Translations under genes and position numbers: made by a program
NCBI GenBank assembly: GCA_964524145.1
Contig: CAZGCA010000122.1
Location: 1-10,811 of the forward strand
Direction: 5' to 3'
DNA: 10,811 nt
Origin: CAZGCA01 sp964524145
GTDB lineage: Bacteria; Hydrogenedentota; CAZGCA01
Shown: positions 1-5,608 of the stretch, piece by piece
Position numbering within the stretch: the stretch's first letter is position 1
Layout: each line of letters starts with the position of its first letter
The notes under the pieces: generated by a model
Database searches by the model: none
What the model was told of the DNA's origin: nothing
What the model saw: the letters and a program-made list of their open reading frames with translations, nothing else

Positions 1-64
1 ACTTGACACGGTCATTCCATATCAGGGACGGCTGAAAGACTACAGCCTCAACAAACTGCTCCAT

Positions 65-150
65 TCGTCCCTACGGGACTGAAGGCCATTGCATCACACC
101 GATTCCCAGGAGTGAACTCCTGGGCTATTCTCAATCGTCCCTGCGGGACT
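65..150. repeat. Two copies of a palindromic TCGTCCCTNCGGGACT unit with adjoining hairpin
   Basis: The 16-base sequence TCGTCCCTACGGGACT at 65-80 recurs at 135-150 with one difference (A to G). Each copy contains the inverted repeat GTCCC/GGGAC around a 3-base centre. The second copy is preceded by a perfect 9-bp inverted repeat, CCCAGGAGT / ACTCCTGGG, at 105-124, joined by the linker CTATTCTCAA. The first copy is preceded by a weaker hairpin at 30-47. A variable hairpin followed by a fixed GTCCC-GGGAC hairpin looks like a dispersed REP-like intergenic element. I infer this from the structure; whether it recurs in the genome cannot be seen here. Confidence 0.6.
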
Positions 151-285
151 TCGAGGTGTTGTTGTGGCTCGGATCGCCTGGTGGGCGAAAGCCCGCTTGT
201 CATGTTTGTTGCTATCCATAGCGCCTTACAAGTACGTTTTCATTGGATTGCTGGAACGATTAGGGGGTTTCGCGAGGTCCACCAC

Positions 286-315
286 TTGCCAGCAGGCACG
301 CCCGGATGCTATATT
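286..315 (+). promoter_or_regulatory. Extended -10 sigma70-type promoter for the radical SAM gene
   Basis: TTGCCA at 286-291 (-35) and TATATT at 310-315 (-10) are separated by 18 bases. TGC directly precedes the -10, giving an extended TGnTATATT element. Transcription would begin near 322, leaving a leader of about 63 bases before the ATG at 385. The same TGCTAT core recurs before the next gene at 1935-1943. Confidence 0.5.
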
Positions 316-384
316 GCAACGCGAGAACGTTTGCATCGCACGCACAGAGATTGGGATCACTACGTTTCAGGGAACGTGTCAGAG

Positions 385-1881
385 ATGCTCAAAATCACGT
401 TTGCATACCCGGACTTCGAAAGTCTCGGCGTCGAATACCTGATGGCTGTCTGTCTGGAAGACGGGCACCAGGTCGATTTCGTATACTACGACGCGGAAGA
501 TCCGTACCTGGGCAGAAAGAAGAAACGTGTCTCGTTCGAACAGGTGGCGCAGAGAATAGCCGATACCCAGCCGGACGTCGTCGCCTTCTCCTGCGTGACC
601 GACAACTTCCAGTACCAGCTTCGCTGCGCTACCGCTCTAAAACAGCTACTGCCCGACGTGACCACCGTATTCGGCGGCGTCCACCCCACGGCGGTCCCCG
701 AGAAGGTGCTTCACCACGACGAGGTCGATTGCGTTGCTATCGGCGAGGCCGAACTATCCTTCTCGCAGTTTCTCAGGCTCGGGACAAGAGACGATGGGTT
801 CGTTATGCCCGATAGGCCCGTGAAAGGTATCGTATACAAGAAGAACGGCACCCTTGTTGGCGAATTCGAGGAAGGAGATCTTCCCGAGCTCGACGGGATC
901 CCGTTCGCCCACAAAGCACCGTTCTTCTCGTCCCTGAAAGAGTTCTCGAGCATATACCGGATCATAACGAGTCGCGGGTGCCCCTACAGTTGTTCCTACT
1001 GTTTCAACTCGTACGTGCGCTCGTTGCGAGGGAGAAGCATTGTCAGGCAGCGGTCGGTCGACAACGTTATCGACGAGCTGAGACAGGCCAAGGACCGGTA
1101 CGACCTGAAGTTCATGTGGTTCGACGACGACGCGTTCACGACGAACTCGAACTGGATACTCGAGTTCTGCGACCGGTACAAGACCGAGATCGGGCTCCCG
1201 TTCACCTGCGCCGCCAACCCCCACTACATGAACGCGAAAGTGGTCGAGGCGTTGCGTTCGGCAGGATGCGTCAACGTGCAGATCGGCATACAATCGACTT
1301 CCGAAGAGTTGTGCAGCGAGATTCTGCACAGGAAATCCAGCAACGAGCGTATAGCGCAGGCCATCACGTACCTGCGAGCCGCCGGCATCATGGTCCAGGT
1401 CGACCACATGCTGGGAATCCCCACCGCCACGCTCGATATGGAAGAAGCGAGCCTGTTGTTCTACAACAGGTACCGGCCCAACCTCATCACCATCTACTGG
1501 CTCACGTACTACCCGAAGATTCCCATCCTTGAAACCGCCAGAGAGATGGGAATCCTTACCGAAGACGACATAGAGAACATCGAGGAAGGCAAACGCGCCG
1601 CCGGACAATCTTACGTCAGCGGCGGCAGCGTGAAAGACCCGAGACGGTACTACGCCATCTCGCTCATGTTCAACTACCTGCCCATTCTGCCGAGGTTCTT
1701 TGTGACGTTCCTCGTGAAAACCCGGCTGTACCGCATGCTCAGGATCAAGAGCTTCCTCATCTCGACCGCGTTCCCACGAATGGTACAGCTCATCTTCAAC
1801 CCAAAAGACTACCGCGGACGAAGCCACCTCTCACGGCTCCTCGACAAAACGTTCCTCGCCCGATTCAAGAAGACCAAGTAG
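385..1881 (+). CDS. B12-binding domain radical SAM protein, function unknown
   Basis: A 498-residue cytoplasmic enzyme of the cobalamin-binding radical SAM superfamily (the BchE/HpnJ-like group, which includes class B methylases and other B12-dependent SAM enzymes). Residues 1 to about 140 form the B12-binding Rossmann-like domain, with the family pattern FGGVHP at 96-101 and a following IGEAE motif. The radical SAM core carries C199-x3-C203-x2-C206 in the context SRGCPYSCSYCFN, which ligates the 4Fe-4S cluster that cleaves S-adenosylmethionine. GIQSTSEE and later VDHMLGIP are typical of the TIM-barrel half. The C-terminal 90 or so residues contain a hydrophobic, basic segment (FNYLPILPRFFVTFLV and after) that may touch the membrane. 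I chose ATG 385 because homologues start at MLKITF-like sequence and AGGGAA lies 10 bases upstream (369-374). In-frame extension to 112 has no such support. The substrate cannot be told; neighbours give no pathway context. Confidence 0.88.
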   Translation: MLKITFAYPDFESLGVEYLMAVCLEDGHQVDFVYYDAEDPYLGRKKKRVSFEQVAQRIADTQPDVVAFSCVTDNFQYQLRCATALKQLLPDVTTVFGGVHPTAVPEKVLHHDEVDCVAIGEAELSFSQFLRLGTRDDGFVMPDRPVKGIVYKKNGTLVGEFEEGDLPELDGIPFAHKAPFFSSLKEFSSIYRIITSRGCPYSCSYCFNSYVRSLRGRSIVRQRSVDNVIDELRQAKDRYDLKFMWFDDDAFTTNSNWILEFCDRYKTEIGLPFTCAANPHYMNAKVVEALRSAGCVNVQIGIQSTSEELCSEILHRKSSNERIAQAITYLRAAGIMVQVDHMLGIPTATLDMEEASLLFYNRYRPNLITIYWLTYYPKIPILETAREMGILTEDDIENIEEGKRAAGQSYVSGGSVKDPRRYYAISLMFNYLPILPRFFVTFLVKTRLYRMLRIKSFLISTAFPRMVQLIFNPKDYRGRSHLSRLLDKTFLARFKKTK

Positions 1882-1934
1882 CTCCCGCACATTTTATCGC
1901 GCGCAGTGTTTCGTTTCTTTCGACCGGCATCGTG

Positions 1935-1943
1935 TGCTATCAT
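1935..1943 (+). promoter_or_regulatory. Possible extended -10 element upstream of the NTF2-like gene
   Basis: TGCTATCAT matches an extended -10 (TGnTATnnT), sitting 65 bases before the TTG start of the next gene in the 126-base intergenic space. No good -35 hexamer is visible at 16 to 18 bases upstream (the region reads TTTCTTT), so the call rests on the -10 alone. Confidence 0.3.
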
Positions 1944-1993
1944 TCTCGCTGACGAACCAGTTCCGTGTGACGCTGATACTTGACGTAACGAGC

Positions 1994-1998
1994 GGAGG
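1994..1998 (+). promoter_or_regulatory. Ribosome binding site that fixes the TTG start at 2008
   Basis: GGAGG lies 9 bases before TTG 2008. An in-frame TGA at 1981-1983 closes the frame upstream with no ATG or GTG between, and the next GTG (2017) would be 18 bases away and would cut the signal peptide n-region. Confidence 0.65.
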
Positions 1999-2007
1999 CA
2001 ACGAGTT

Positions 2008-2436
2008 TTGATAAACGTGCGAAGGGTGGTTGTGTTGGCTGCCTGCCTTGTGTTGGTTCTCGTATCGGGGGGGTATGCTGAGTCCGAGAAGGAACCGACG
2101 GACGAGGATCTGCTCATCGATCTGCTCATCGACTATTGCTCGGCCATCGAGAAAGGCGATGTCGACGGGCTCCTGACGCTCTTCTCGAAAAACTACAAGG
2201 ACGAGGACGGCACGGACTACGACACGATAAAGTGGCGTATGGAGCACATAGTGCCGATGCTCGCGCTTGCGCGCACAAAGATCTCCGGCGCCGACGCCAA
2301 GATAGAGGTCGAGGACGATACCGCAACGCTCGGGCCCTGCATCGCCAAATCGCCGTTCGGCAAGATTTACATCACGCTCGGCGCCGCGAAAGAGGAGAGC
2401 GCCTGGCGCATCACCAGCATGAAGTTCGAGTACTAG
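2008..2436 (+). CDS. Secreted small NTF2-like (SnoaL/DUF4440-type) protein
   Basis: A 142-residue protein starting at TTG, supported by GGAGG 9 bases upstream. Residues 1-24 are a signal peptide: RR at 5-6, a hydrophobic core VVVLAACLVLVLVSG, and likely cleavage after GYA. An LAAC sequence at 10-13 resembles a lipobox, but it lies too early in the hydrophobic core, so signal peptidase I is favoured. The mature part has the cone-shaped NTF2-like fold pattern: helices LLIDLLIDYCSAIEKGDVDGLLTLFS, then alternating strands ending in SAWRITSMKFEY. In this family the pocket may bind small molecules or be catalytic; nothing here fixes a ligand. It follows the radical SAM gene by 126 bases on the same strand, with a possible promoter of its own. 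The family assignment is by pattern, not by search. Confidence 0.75.
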   Translation: MINVRRVVVLAACLVLVLVSGGYAESEKEPTDEDLLIDLLIDYCSAIEKGDVDGLLTLFSKNYKDEDGTDYDTIKWRMEHIVPMLALARTKISGADAKIEVEDDTATLGPCIAKSPFGKIYITLGAAKEESAWRITSMKFEY

Positions 2437-2499
2437 CCCGCCTATCTCACCGGAGACCTGCTGCAACACAGGATGACGGGAAGGGAAACCGGCGCCCTC
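2437..2499. other. Convergent intergenic stretch without clear terminator
   Basis: The NTF2-like gene (+) and purF (-) converge across 63 bases. I looked for a GC hairpin followed by a T-run in either direction and found only weak CCTG/CAGG and CCGG/CCGG pairings with no T-tract. Confidence 0.5.
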
Positions 2500-4043
2500 T
2501 CAGAGACGCCGCTCGAGCGCGTGTTTGTCCATCTCCTCGTGTGGCGGGACGGGATACTCGCCGCTGAAACATGNNNNNNNNNNNNNNNNNNNNNNNNNNN
2601 NNNNNNNNNNNNNNNNNNNNNNNNNNNNNNNNNNNNNNNNNNNNNNNNNNNNNNNNNNNNNNNNNNNNNNNNNGCGTGTTTGTCCATCTCCTCGTGTGGC
2701 GGGACGGGATACTCGCCGCTGAAACATGCCGTGCAATACGACTGCGGATCGGATACGGACGAGAGAAGCCCATCCAGGCTCAGGTATCCGAGGCTGTCGA
2801 CCTCGAGAAACTCGGCTATCTCGTCGACGGACTTGCTTGCTGCTATGAGCTCTCTATCGGTCGGGAAATCTATGCCGTAGTAGCACGGACACCGTGTGGG
2901 CGGGCAACTGATCCGAAAATGGACCTCTTTTGCGCCCGCGCGCCGCAGCTGGTGCAACCGTCCCTTCGACGTCGTGCCCCGGATGATCGAATCGTCCACC
3001 ACGACCACGCGCTTGCCTCTGACAACGTCCTTCACCAGGTTCAACTTGATCTCGACGCCCGACTGCCGGGCATCGGTCGCGGGCATGATGAACGTGCGGC
3101 CAACGTAATGGTTGCGGATGAACCCTCGATCGAACGGTATGCCGGACACCTGGGAGTAGCCCATCGCGGCGGACCGGCCCGAGTCGGGCACCGCGATAAC
3201 AACGTCCGCGTCGGCGGGCCGCTCCTCGGCGAGTTTTCGGCCGAGAGCCACCCGTACCCCGTGAACGTTCTCGCCGAACACGTTGCTGTCCGGTCGCGCG
3301 AAATAGACGTGCTCGAATATGCACTGCGACAGCCGCCCGGTCGCGTTCTCGCCAAACGTCTCGCTGCACAGGCCGTTCTCGTCCACAACGACGAGTTCGC
3401 CCGGTTGTACGTCCCTGACGTAGTCGGCGTTCACAATGTCCAACGCGCAGGTCTCGCTGGCGATAACCGTTGTGTCGCCGTACCGGCCGATGCACAGCGG
3501 CCGGAACCCGTACGGGTCGCGCGCGGCCATCAGACGGTCTTTCGTCAGGAACAGGAAACAGAACGCGCCCTTGAGGTGGCCGAGACAGTGCGGCAGGCTG
3601 TTCTCGAGTCTCCGGTGCTCGGGATTCGCAAGCAGGTGGACGATGATCTCGCTGTCCGTGCTCGTTTGAAAGATCGCGCCCCGTTCCTCGTACTCGCGGC
3701 GGAGCGTCCGGGCATTGACGAGGTTACCGTTATGCGCGACGGCCAGAAGCCCATCGATCTGCTCGACAACCAGCGGCTGGATGTTCTGTATCCGGCCGGA
3801 CCCCGTTGTCGAGTAGCGCACGTGACCGATAGCGGAGTTGCCGGCAAGCGCGCCGAAATCGCCCTGTTTGAACACGTCGGTAACAAGCCCCGGGCCTTTT
3901 CTGCTGTGAAGCGTCCGCCCGTCCGACGCGACAATTCCCGCGCTCTCCTGGCCGCGATGCTGGAGCGAGTACAGACCCATATAGACGCGCGCCGCCGCAC
4001 ATGCGTCGCCCCAGATACCGATAAGGCCGCAGTATTCCTTCAC
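2500..4043 (-). CDS. purF: Amidophosphoribosyltransferase (glutamine PRPP amidotransferase), split by scaffold gap
   Basis: Catalyses the committed step of de novo purine synthesis, PRPP plus glutamine to 5-phosphoribosylamine, in the cytoplasm. After removing the 100 Ns and one 55-base copy the gene is 1389 bases, 462 residues, the normal length. Residues 1-4 (MKEY) are a short propeptide and Cys5 is the Ntn-type glutaminase nucleophile (CGLIGIWG). SLQHRGQESAG, RYSTTGS and HNGNLVN are glutaminase-site motifs. VVVVDDSIIRGTTS at 346-359 is the PRPP-binding loop. Cys241, Cys387, Cys437 and Cys440 match the four 4Fe-4S ligands of the Bacillus-type enzyme. The start is GTG: GGAG lies 7 bases upstream and an in-frame TAG is at 4058-4056. 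As assembled, the gap shifts the frame, so automatic callers will run on to 2442 or truncate the protein. It stands alone with no other purine gene adjacent. Confidence 0.95.
2519..2573. repeat. 55-base contig-end overlap, left copy (assembly artefact)
   Basis: These 55 bases, running up to the first N, are identical to 2674-2728 directly after the last N. They encode the purF C-terminal segment from CFSGEYP to DKHA. An exact duplication that abuts both sides of a 100-N gap is the signature of two contigs sharing a k-mer overlap that the scaffolder did not merge. Confidence 0.93.
2574..2673. other. Scaffold gap of exactly 100 Ns
   Basis: Exactly 100 unknown bases, the conventional placeholder for a gap of unknown size. 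Because both flanks carry the same 55 bases, the true gap length is most likely minus 55, meaning no sequence is missing. Confidence 0.95.
2674..2728. repeat. 55-base contig-end overlap, right copy (assembly artefact)
   Basis: Identical to 2519-2573. The purF frame read leftwards from this copy continues correctly (ALERRL, then stop at 2500-2502) when the two copies are collapsed into one. Confidence 0.93.
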
Positions 4044-4050
4044 GTTTCGT

Positions 4051-4054
4051 CTCC
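4051..4054 (-). promoter_or_regulatory. Ribosome binding site that fixes the GTG start of purF
   Basis: Read on the minus strand, GGAG lies 7 bases before GTG 4043. The in-frame TAG at 4058-4056 leaves no room for an earlier start, and the reading gives MKEYCGLIGI with the catalytic Cys near the N-terminus as the family requires. Confidence 0.7.
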
Positions 4055-4164
4055 GCTACAGGCGCTGCTCGATATCCATTCGGGATCTTCGGAGTTCCGG
4101 TCTGCCGACCCAGCCTCGAATGTGCAGCCGAATATGATTATGCCAAGCTGTACGCGGTCGGTTC

Positions 4165-4182
4165 GTCATCAATCACGATGAC
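4165..4182. promoter_or_regulatory. Dyad GTCATC-N6-GATGAC upstream of purF
   Basis: A perfect 6-bp inverted repeat with a 6-base spacer, about 122 bases upstream of the purF start. It could be an operator or a small hairpin; no known regulator motif is recognised. No convincing -35/-10 pair for purF was found between 4044 and 4299; the most AT-rich spot is the CATAAT/CATATT cluster near 4132-4145 (minus-strand reading). Confidence 0.25.
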
Positions 4183-4195
4183 AGTACCGCAAGAA

Positions 4196-4244
4196 GCGGG
4201 AACAGGCACGGCTCAACTCTCGCTTCGCTAGTGCAGGTCCCCGC
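4196..4244 (-). terminator. Long imperfect hairpin between the prepilin-like gene and purF
   Basis: Arms 4196-4209 and 4231-4244 pair at 12 of 14 positions counting one G-U, with a 2x2 internal loop and a 21-base apical loop. It starts 56 bases after the stop of the prepilin-like gene. On the minus strand it is followed by TTCTTG, on the plus strand by CTTTCTTCT, so a T-rich tail is present but broken. A transcript 3' end for the prepilin-like gene is the likeliest role; a structured leader for purF is the alternative. Confidence 0.4.
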
Positions 4245-4299
4245 CTTTCTTCTGCTTACGCGGCGGCTTTCGTCTCGGAAGCCGTTTGCCTCACGCCGG

Positions 4300-5172
4300 C
4301 TAAAACACCACGCTCAAAAGCACCCCTGTTATGTCCGCCGGAAACTTGCTCGGCCACTTCAGCCATTCCACATGGCCATCCATATAGAGACAGTTGCCGC
4401 CGCCGGGAACGTGGTTGAACGTCGTCGCGCCGCCGTACACCGCAATCTCGTCCCACATGACGGGTATCTCGCTGGCTGCCGCCGCGCTCGCGGCGGGGTT
4501 GTTGATATCAGTGATAAAGAACCGTTCGATGCCCAAACGTATACGAGGTACAGGGCCAAAATCCGCGTCCTTCTTCTCCGGCGAGAGTCCATTGATATAC
4601 ATGTCAAAGAACGCAGCGACAACCGCTCCATCGAGCAGCTCATTGGCGAAACTGACGATGCCGGCGACGTCCTCTGCTATTATCACGGGCGGAACGTCGG
4701 CGGGAACCGTGACGCCTGGCAAGAGGATGGCTGGCTCGTGAAACGCCCACCCCAGGTAGTAATAGCTGCCACGTCCCAGGTCACACACTCTGATAGGCTT
4801 ATTGGGATCACCATCGACGTGCCATCTATCGGGCATTTCGCCTGCGTCACTGTCGGACGGGCAAACTAACACCCCCGCGTCCGTAAGGTACTCCGGATAC
4901 AGCGACGGGCCGTTGAACATACAGTCACCGGCCCAATTGTCCGGCGGATCGTTGCAGTTGAATATCTTGATCGGTGGAAACCGACCATTCCATTCGTTGG
5001 CATACATGTTGAATACCAGACCCATCTGCTTGAGGTTGTTCTGACAGACGGCGCGCCTCGCCGCCTCGCGCGCTCGAGCAAGCGCCGGCAGCAGTATCGC
5101 CGCCAGAATGCCGATGATCGCGATGACCACCAGCAGCTCGATCAATGTGAAACCACGATGTCTCGCTGACAT
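4300..5172 (-). CDS. Prepilin-type N-terminal cleavage/methylation protein with H-Xn-DG tail
   Basis: A 290-residue pseudopilin-like protein. The leader MSARHRG is followed by FTLIELLVVIAIIGILAAILLPAL: prepilin peptidase would cut after Gly7 and Glu12 is the conserved +5 glutamate, leaving a hydrophobic helix that anchors it in the inner membrane or lets it assemble. ARAREAARRAVCQNNLKQMGL is the usual helix of this group, followed by a globular domain with VCPSDSD. The tail has His254 and Asp265-Gly266 in the 'H-X9-DG' position, but with ten residues between, one more than the named motif. Such proteins are amplified in Planctomycetota, Lentisphaerota and relatives; their role is not settled, with secretion or pseudopili proposed. 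The ATG at 5172 is preceded by AGGGAGG at 5-6 bases. It is transcribed divergently from the giant secreted protein. Confidence 0.9.
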   Translation of the reverse strand: MSARHRGFTLIELLVVIAIIGILAAILLPALARAREAARRAVCQNNLKQMGLVFNMYANEWNGRFPPIKIFNCNDPPDNWAGDCMFNGPSLYPEYLTDAGVLVCPSDSDAGEMPDRWHVDGDPNKPIRVCDLGRGSYYYLGWAFHEPAILLPGVTVPADVPPVIIAEDVAGIVSFANELLDGAVVAAFFDMYINGLSPEKKDADFGPVPRIRLGIERFFITDINNPAASAAAASEIPVMWDEIAVYGGATTFNHVPGGGNCLYMDGHVEWLKWPSKFPADITGVLLSVVF

Positions 5173-5241
5173 GTTTGCCTCCCTTCAGCCGACATTTCCC
5201 ACTTGGCCCCGGTCGCGACCGCCGCGACCTTCTTCTTCGTC

Positions 5242-5270
5242 ATTGTATGCCCAGCGGCGGCCGTTGTCAA
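5242..5270 (-). promoter_or_regulatory. Near-consensus sigma70 promoter for the prepilin-like gene
   Basis: On the minus strand TTGACA (5270-5265) and TACAAT (5247-5242) are separated by exactly 17 bases, 11 of 12 consensus positions. Transcription would begin near 5235, leaving a leader of about 62 bases that ends in a strong ribosome binding site. A 9-base direct repeat (CTTCGTCAT on the + strand, 5235-5243 and 5273-5281) overlaps the -10 and lies just upstream of the -35. Confidence 0.75.
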
Positions 5271-5320
5271 CACTTCGTCATAGGGCCCATTCCGTACCCC
5301 GAGATGCCTGAGGAAATGAG

Positions 5321-5337
5321 ACATTCGGGCCGGATGT
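5321..5337. promoter_or_regulatory. 17-base near-palindrome in the divergent region
   Basis: ACATTCGGGCCGGATGT is symmetric about the central G with a single mismatched pair of positions. It lies between the two outward promoters, where an operator controlling both genes could sit. No known regulator is recognised. Confidence 0.3.
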
Positions 5338-5397
5338 GCCGTACCCTTTTTCCGGGCATTGCGTAGCGTGTACGTCTCGCGTGGGGCCAATCGAGTC

Positions 5398-5418
5398 GGT
5401 AACCTTCCTGAAGTTACC
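5398..5418. promoter_or_regulatory. Dyad GGTAAC-N9-GTTACC upstream of the giant gene promoter
   Basis: A perfect 6-bp inverted repeat spanning 21 bases, the size of a typical dimeric repressor or activator site. It lies 65 bases upstream of the -35 of the giant gene, a position that would fit an activator. No family is recognised. Confidence 0.3.
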
Positions 5419-5482
5419 CCGTTCTGCCGGCCTTCACCACAAACCGGCGATCGCTGAACCGAAGTCCTTGTGCGAGAAGTTC

Positions 5483-5512
5483 TTGACACCTTCTGTTCGA
5501 TGGTGTTACGTT
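5483..5512 (+). promoter_or_regulatory. Promoter for the giant secreted protein gene
   Basis: A consensus -35 TTGACA at 5483-5488 is followed after 18 bases by TACGTT at 5507-5512, preceded by TGT (extended -10 pattern). The -10 itself is weak, so the call leans on the -35 and the TG. Transcription would begin near 5519 with a leader of about 90 bases. Confidence 0.5.
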
Positions 5513-5608
5513 GAGGGCGTGGGAAGGGACGGGATCGGTGAAGGGGTTGCGAGTCCTGAGTGACGCCGGGATTCTGCAGAACAACTTAAGAGAGACACGG
5601 AGGACAAT

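Larger units (their letters stand above)
1..384. other. Non-coding upstream region, hairpin-rich
   Basis: I see no convincing gene in this stretch. A reading frame is open from 112 into the radical SAM gene, but its first 91 codons cross hairpin repeats and show no protein-like pattern, so I treat it as chance. Apart from the repeat pair and promoter listed separately, there is a small hairpin with arms GGCTG/CAGCC at 30-47 and a GGGC-GAAA-GCCC hairpin (GNRA-type loop) at 183-194. Confidence 0.6.
5173..5608. other. Divergent intergenic regulatory region, no gene
   Basis: This 436-base stretch separates two divergent surface-protein genes. I see no protein gene in it. A 20-codon frame from ATG 5304 to TAG 5366 lacks a ribosome binding site and was rejected. 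The region holds two promoters facing outward and two dyad sequences (5321-5337 and 5398-5418), all listed separately. Confidence 0.6.

Noticed and set aside
3..8. TTGACA that could be a -35 element
   Set aside because: No -10-like hexamer lies 15 to 19 bases downstream (sequence reads GGACGG).
65..150. Short CRISPR-like array
   Set aside because: Only two copies, each an internal palindrome of 16 bases, with no second spacer and no cas genes.
112..384. In-frame N-terminal extension of the radical SAM gene back to 112
   Set aside because: It runs through hairpin repeats, lacks protein-like composition, and the B12-binding domain begins at MLKITF (385) with a ribosome binding site.
754..1827. 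357-codon open frame on the minus strand
   Set aside because: It is the antisense shadow of the radical SAM gene, whose CxxxCxxC and domain motifs are unambiguous on the + strand.
2519..2728. Genuine tandem duplication in purF
   Set aside because: The copies abut exactly 100 Ns and collapsing them restores the frame, which points to assembly, not biology.
2442..4043. 533-residue purF reading through the Ns to 2442
   Set aside because: It uses the wrong frame after the gap and repeats the contig overlap; collapsing the overlap gives a natural stop at 2500.
2571..4181. 536-codon plus-strand frame opposite purF
   Set aside because: Antisense to purF, includes N-derived codons and has no family-like motif.
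5304..5366. 20-codon frame in the divergent region
   Set aside because: No ribosome binding site, no sequence character of a peptide, and it overlaps a palindrome.
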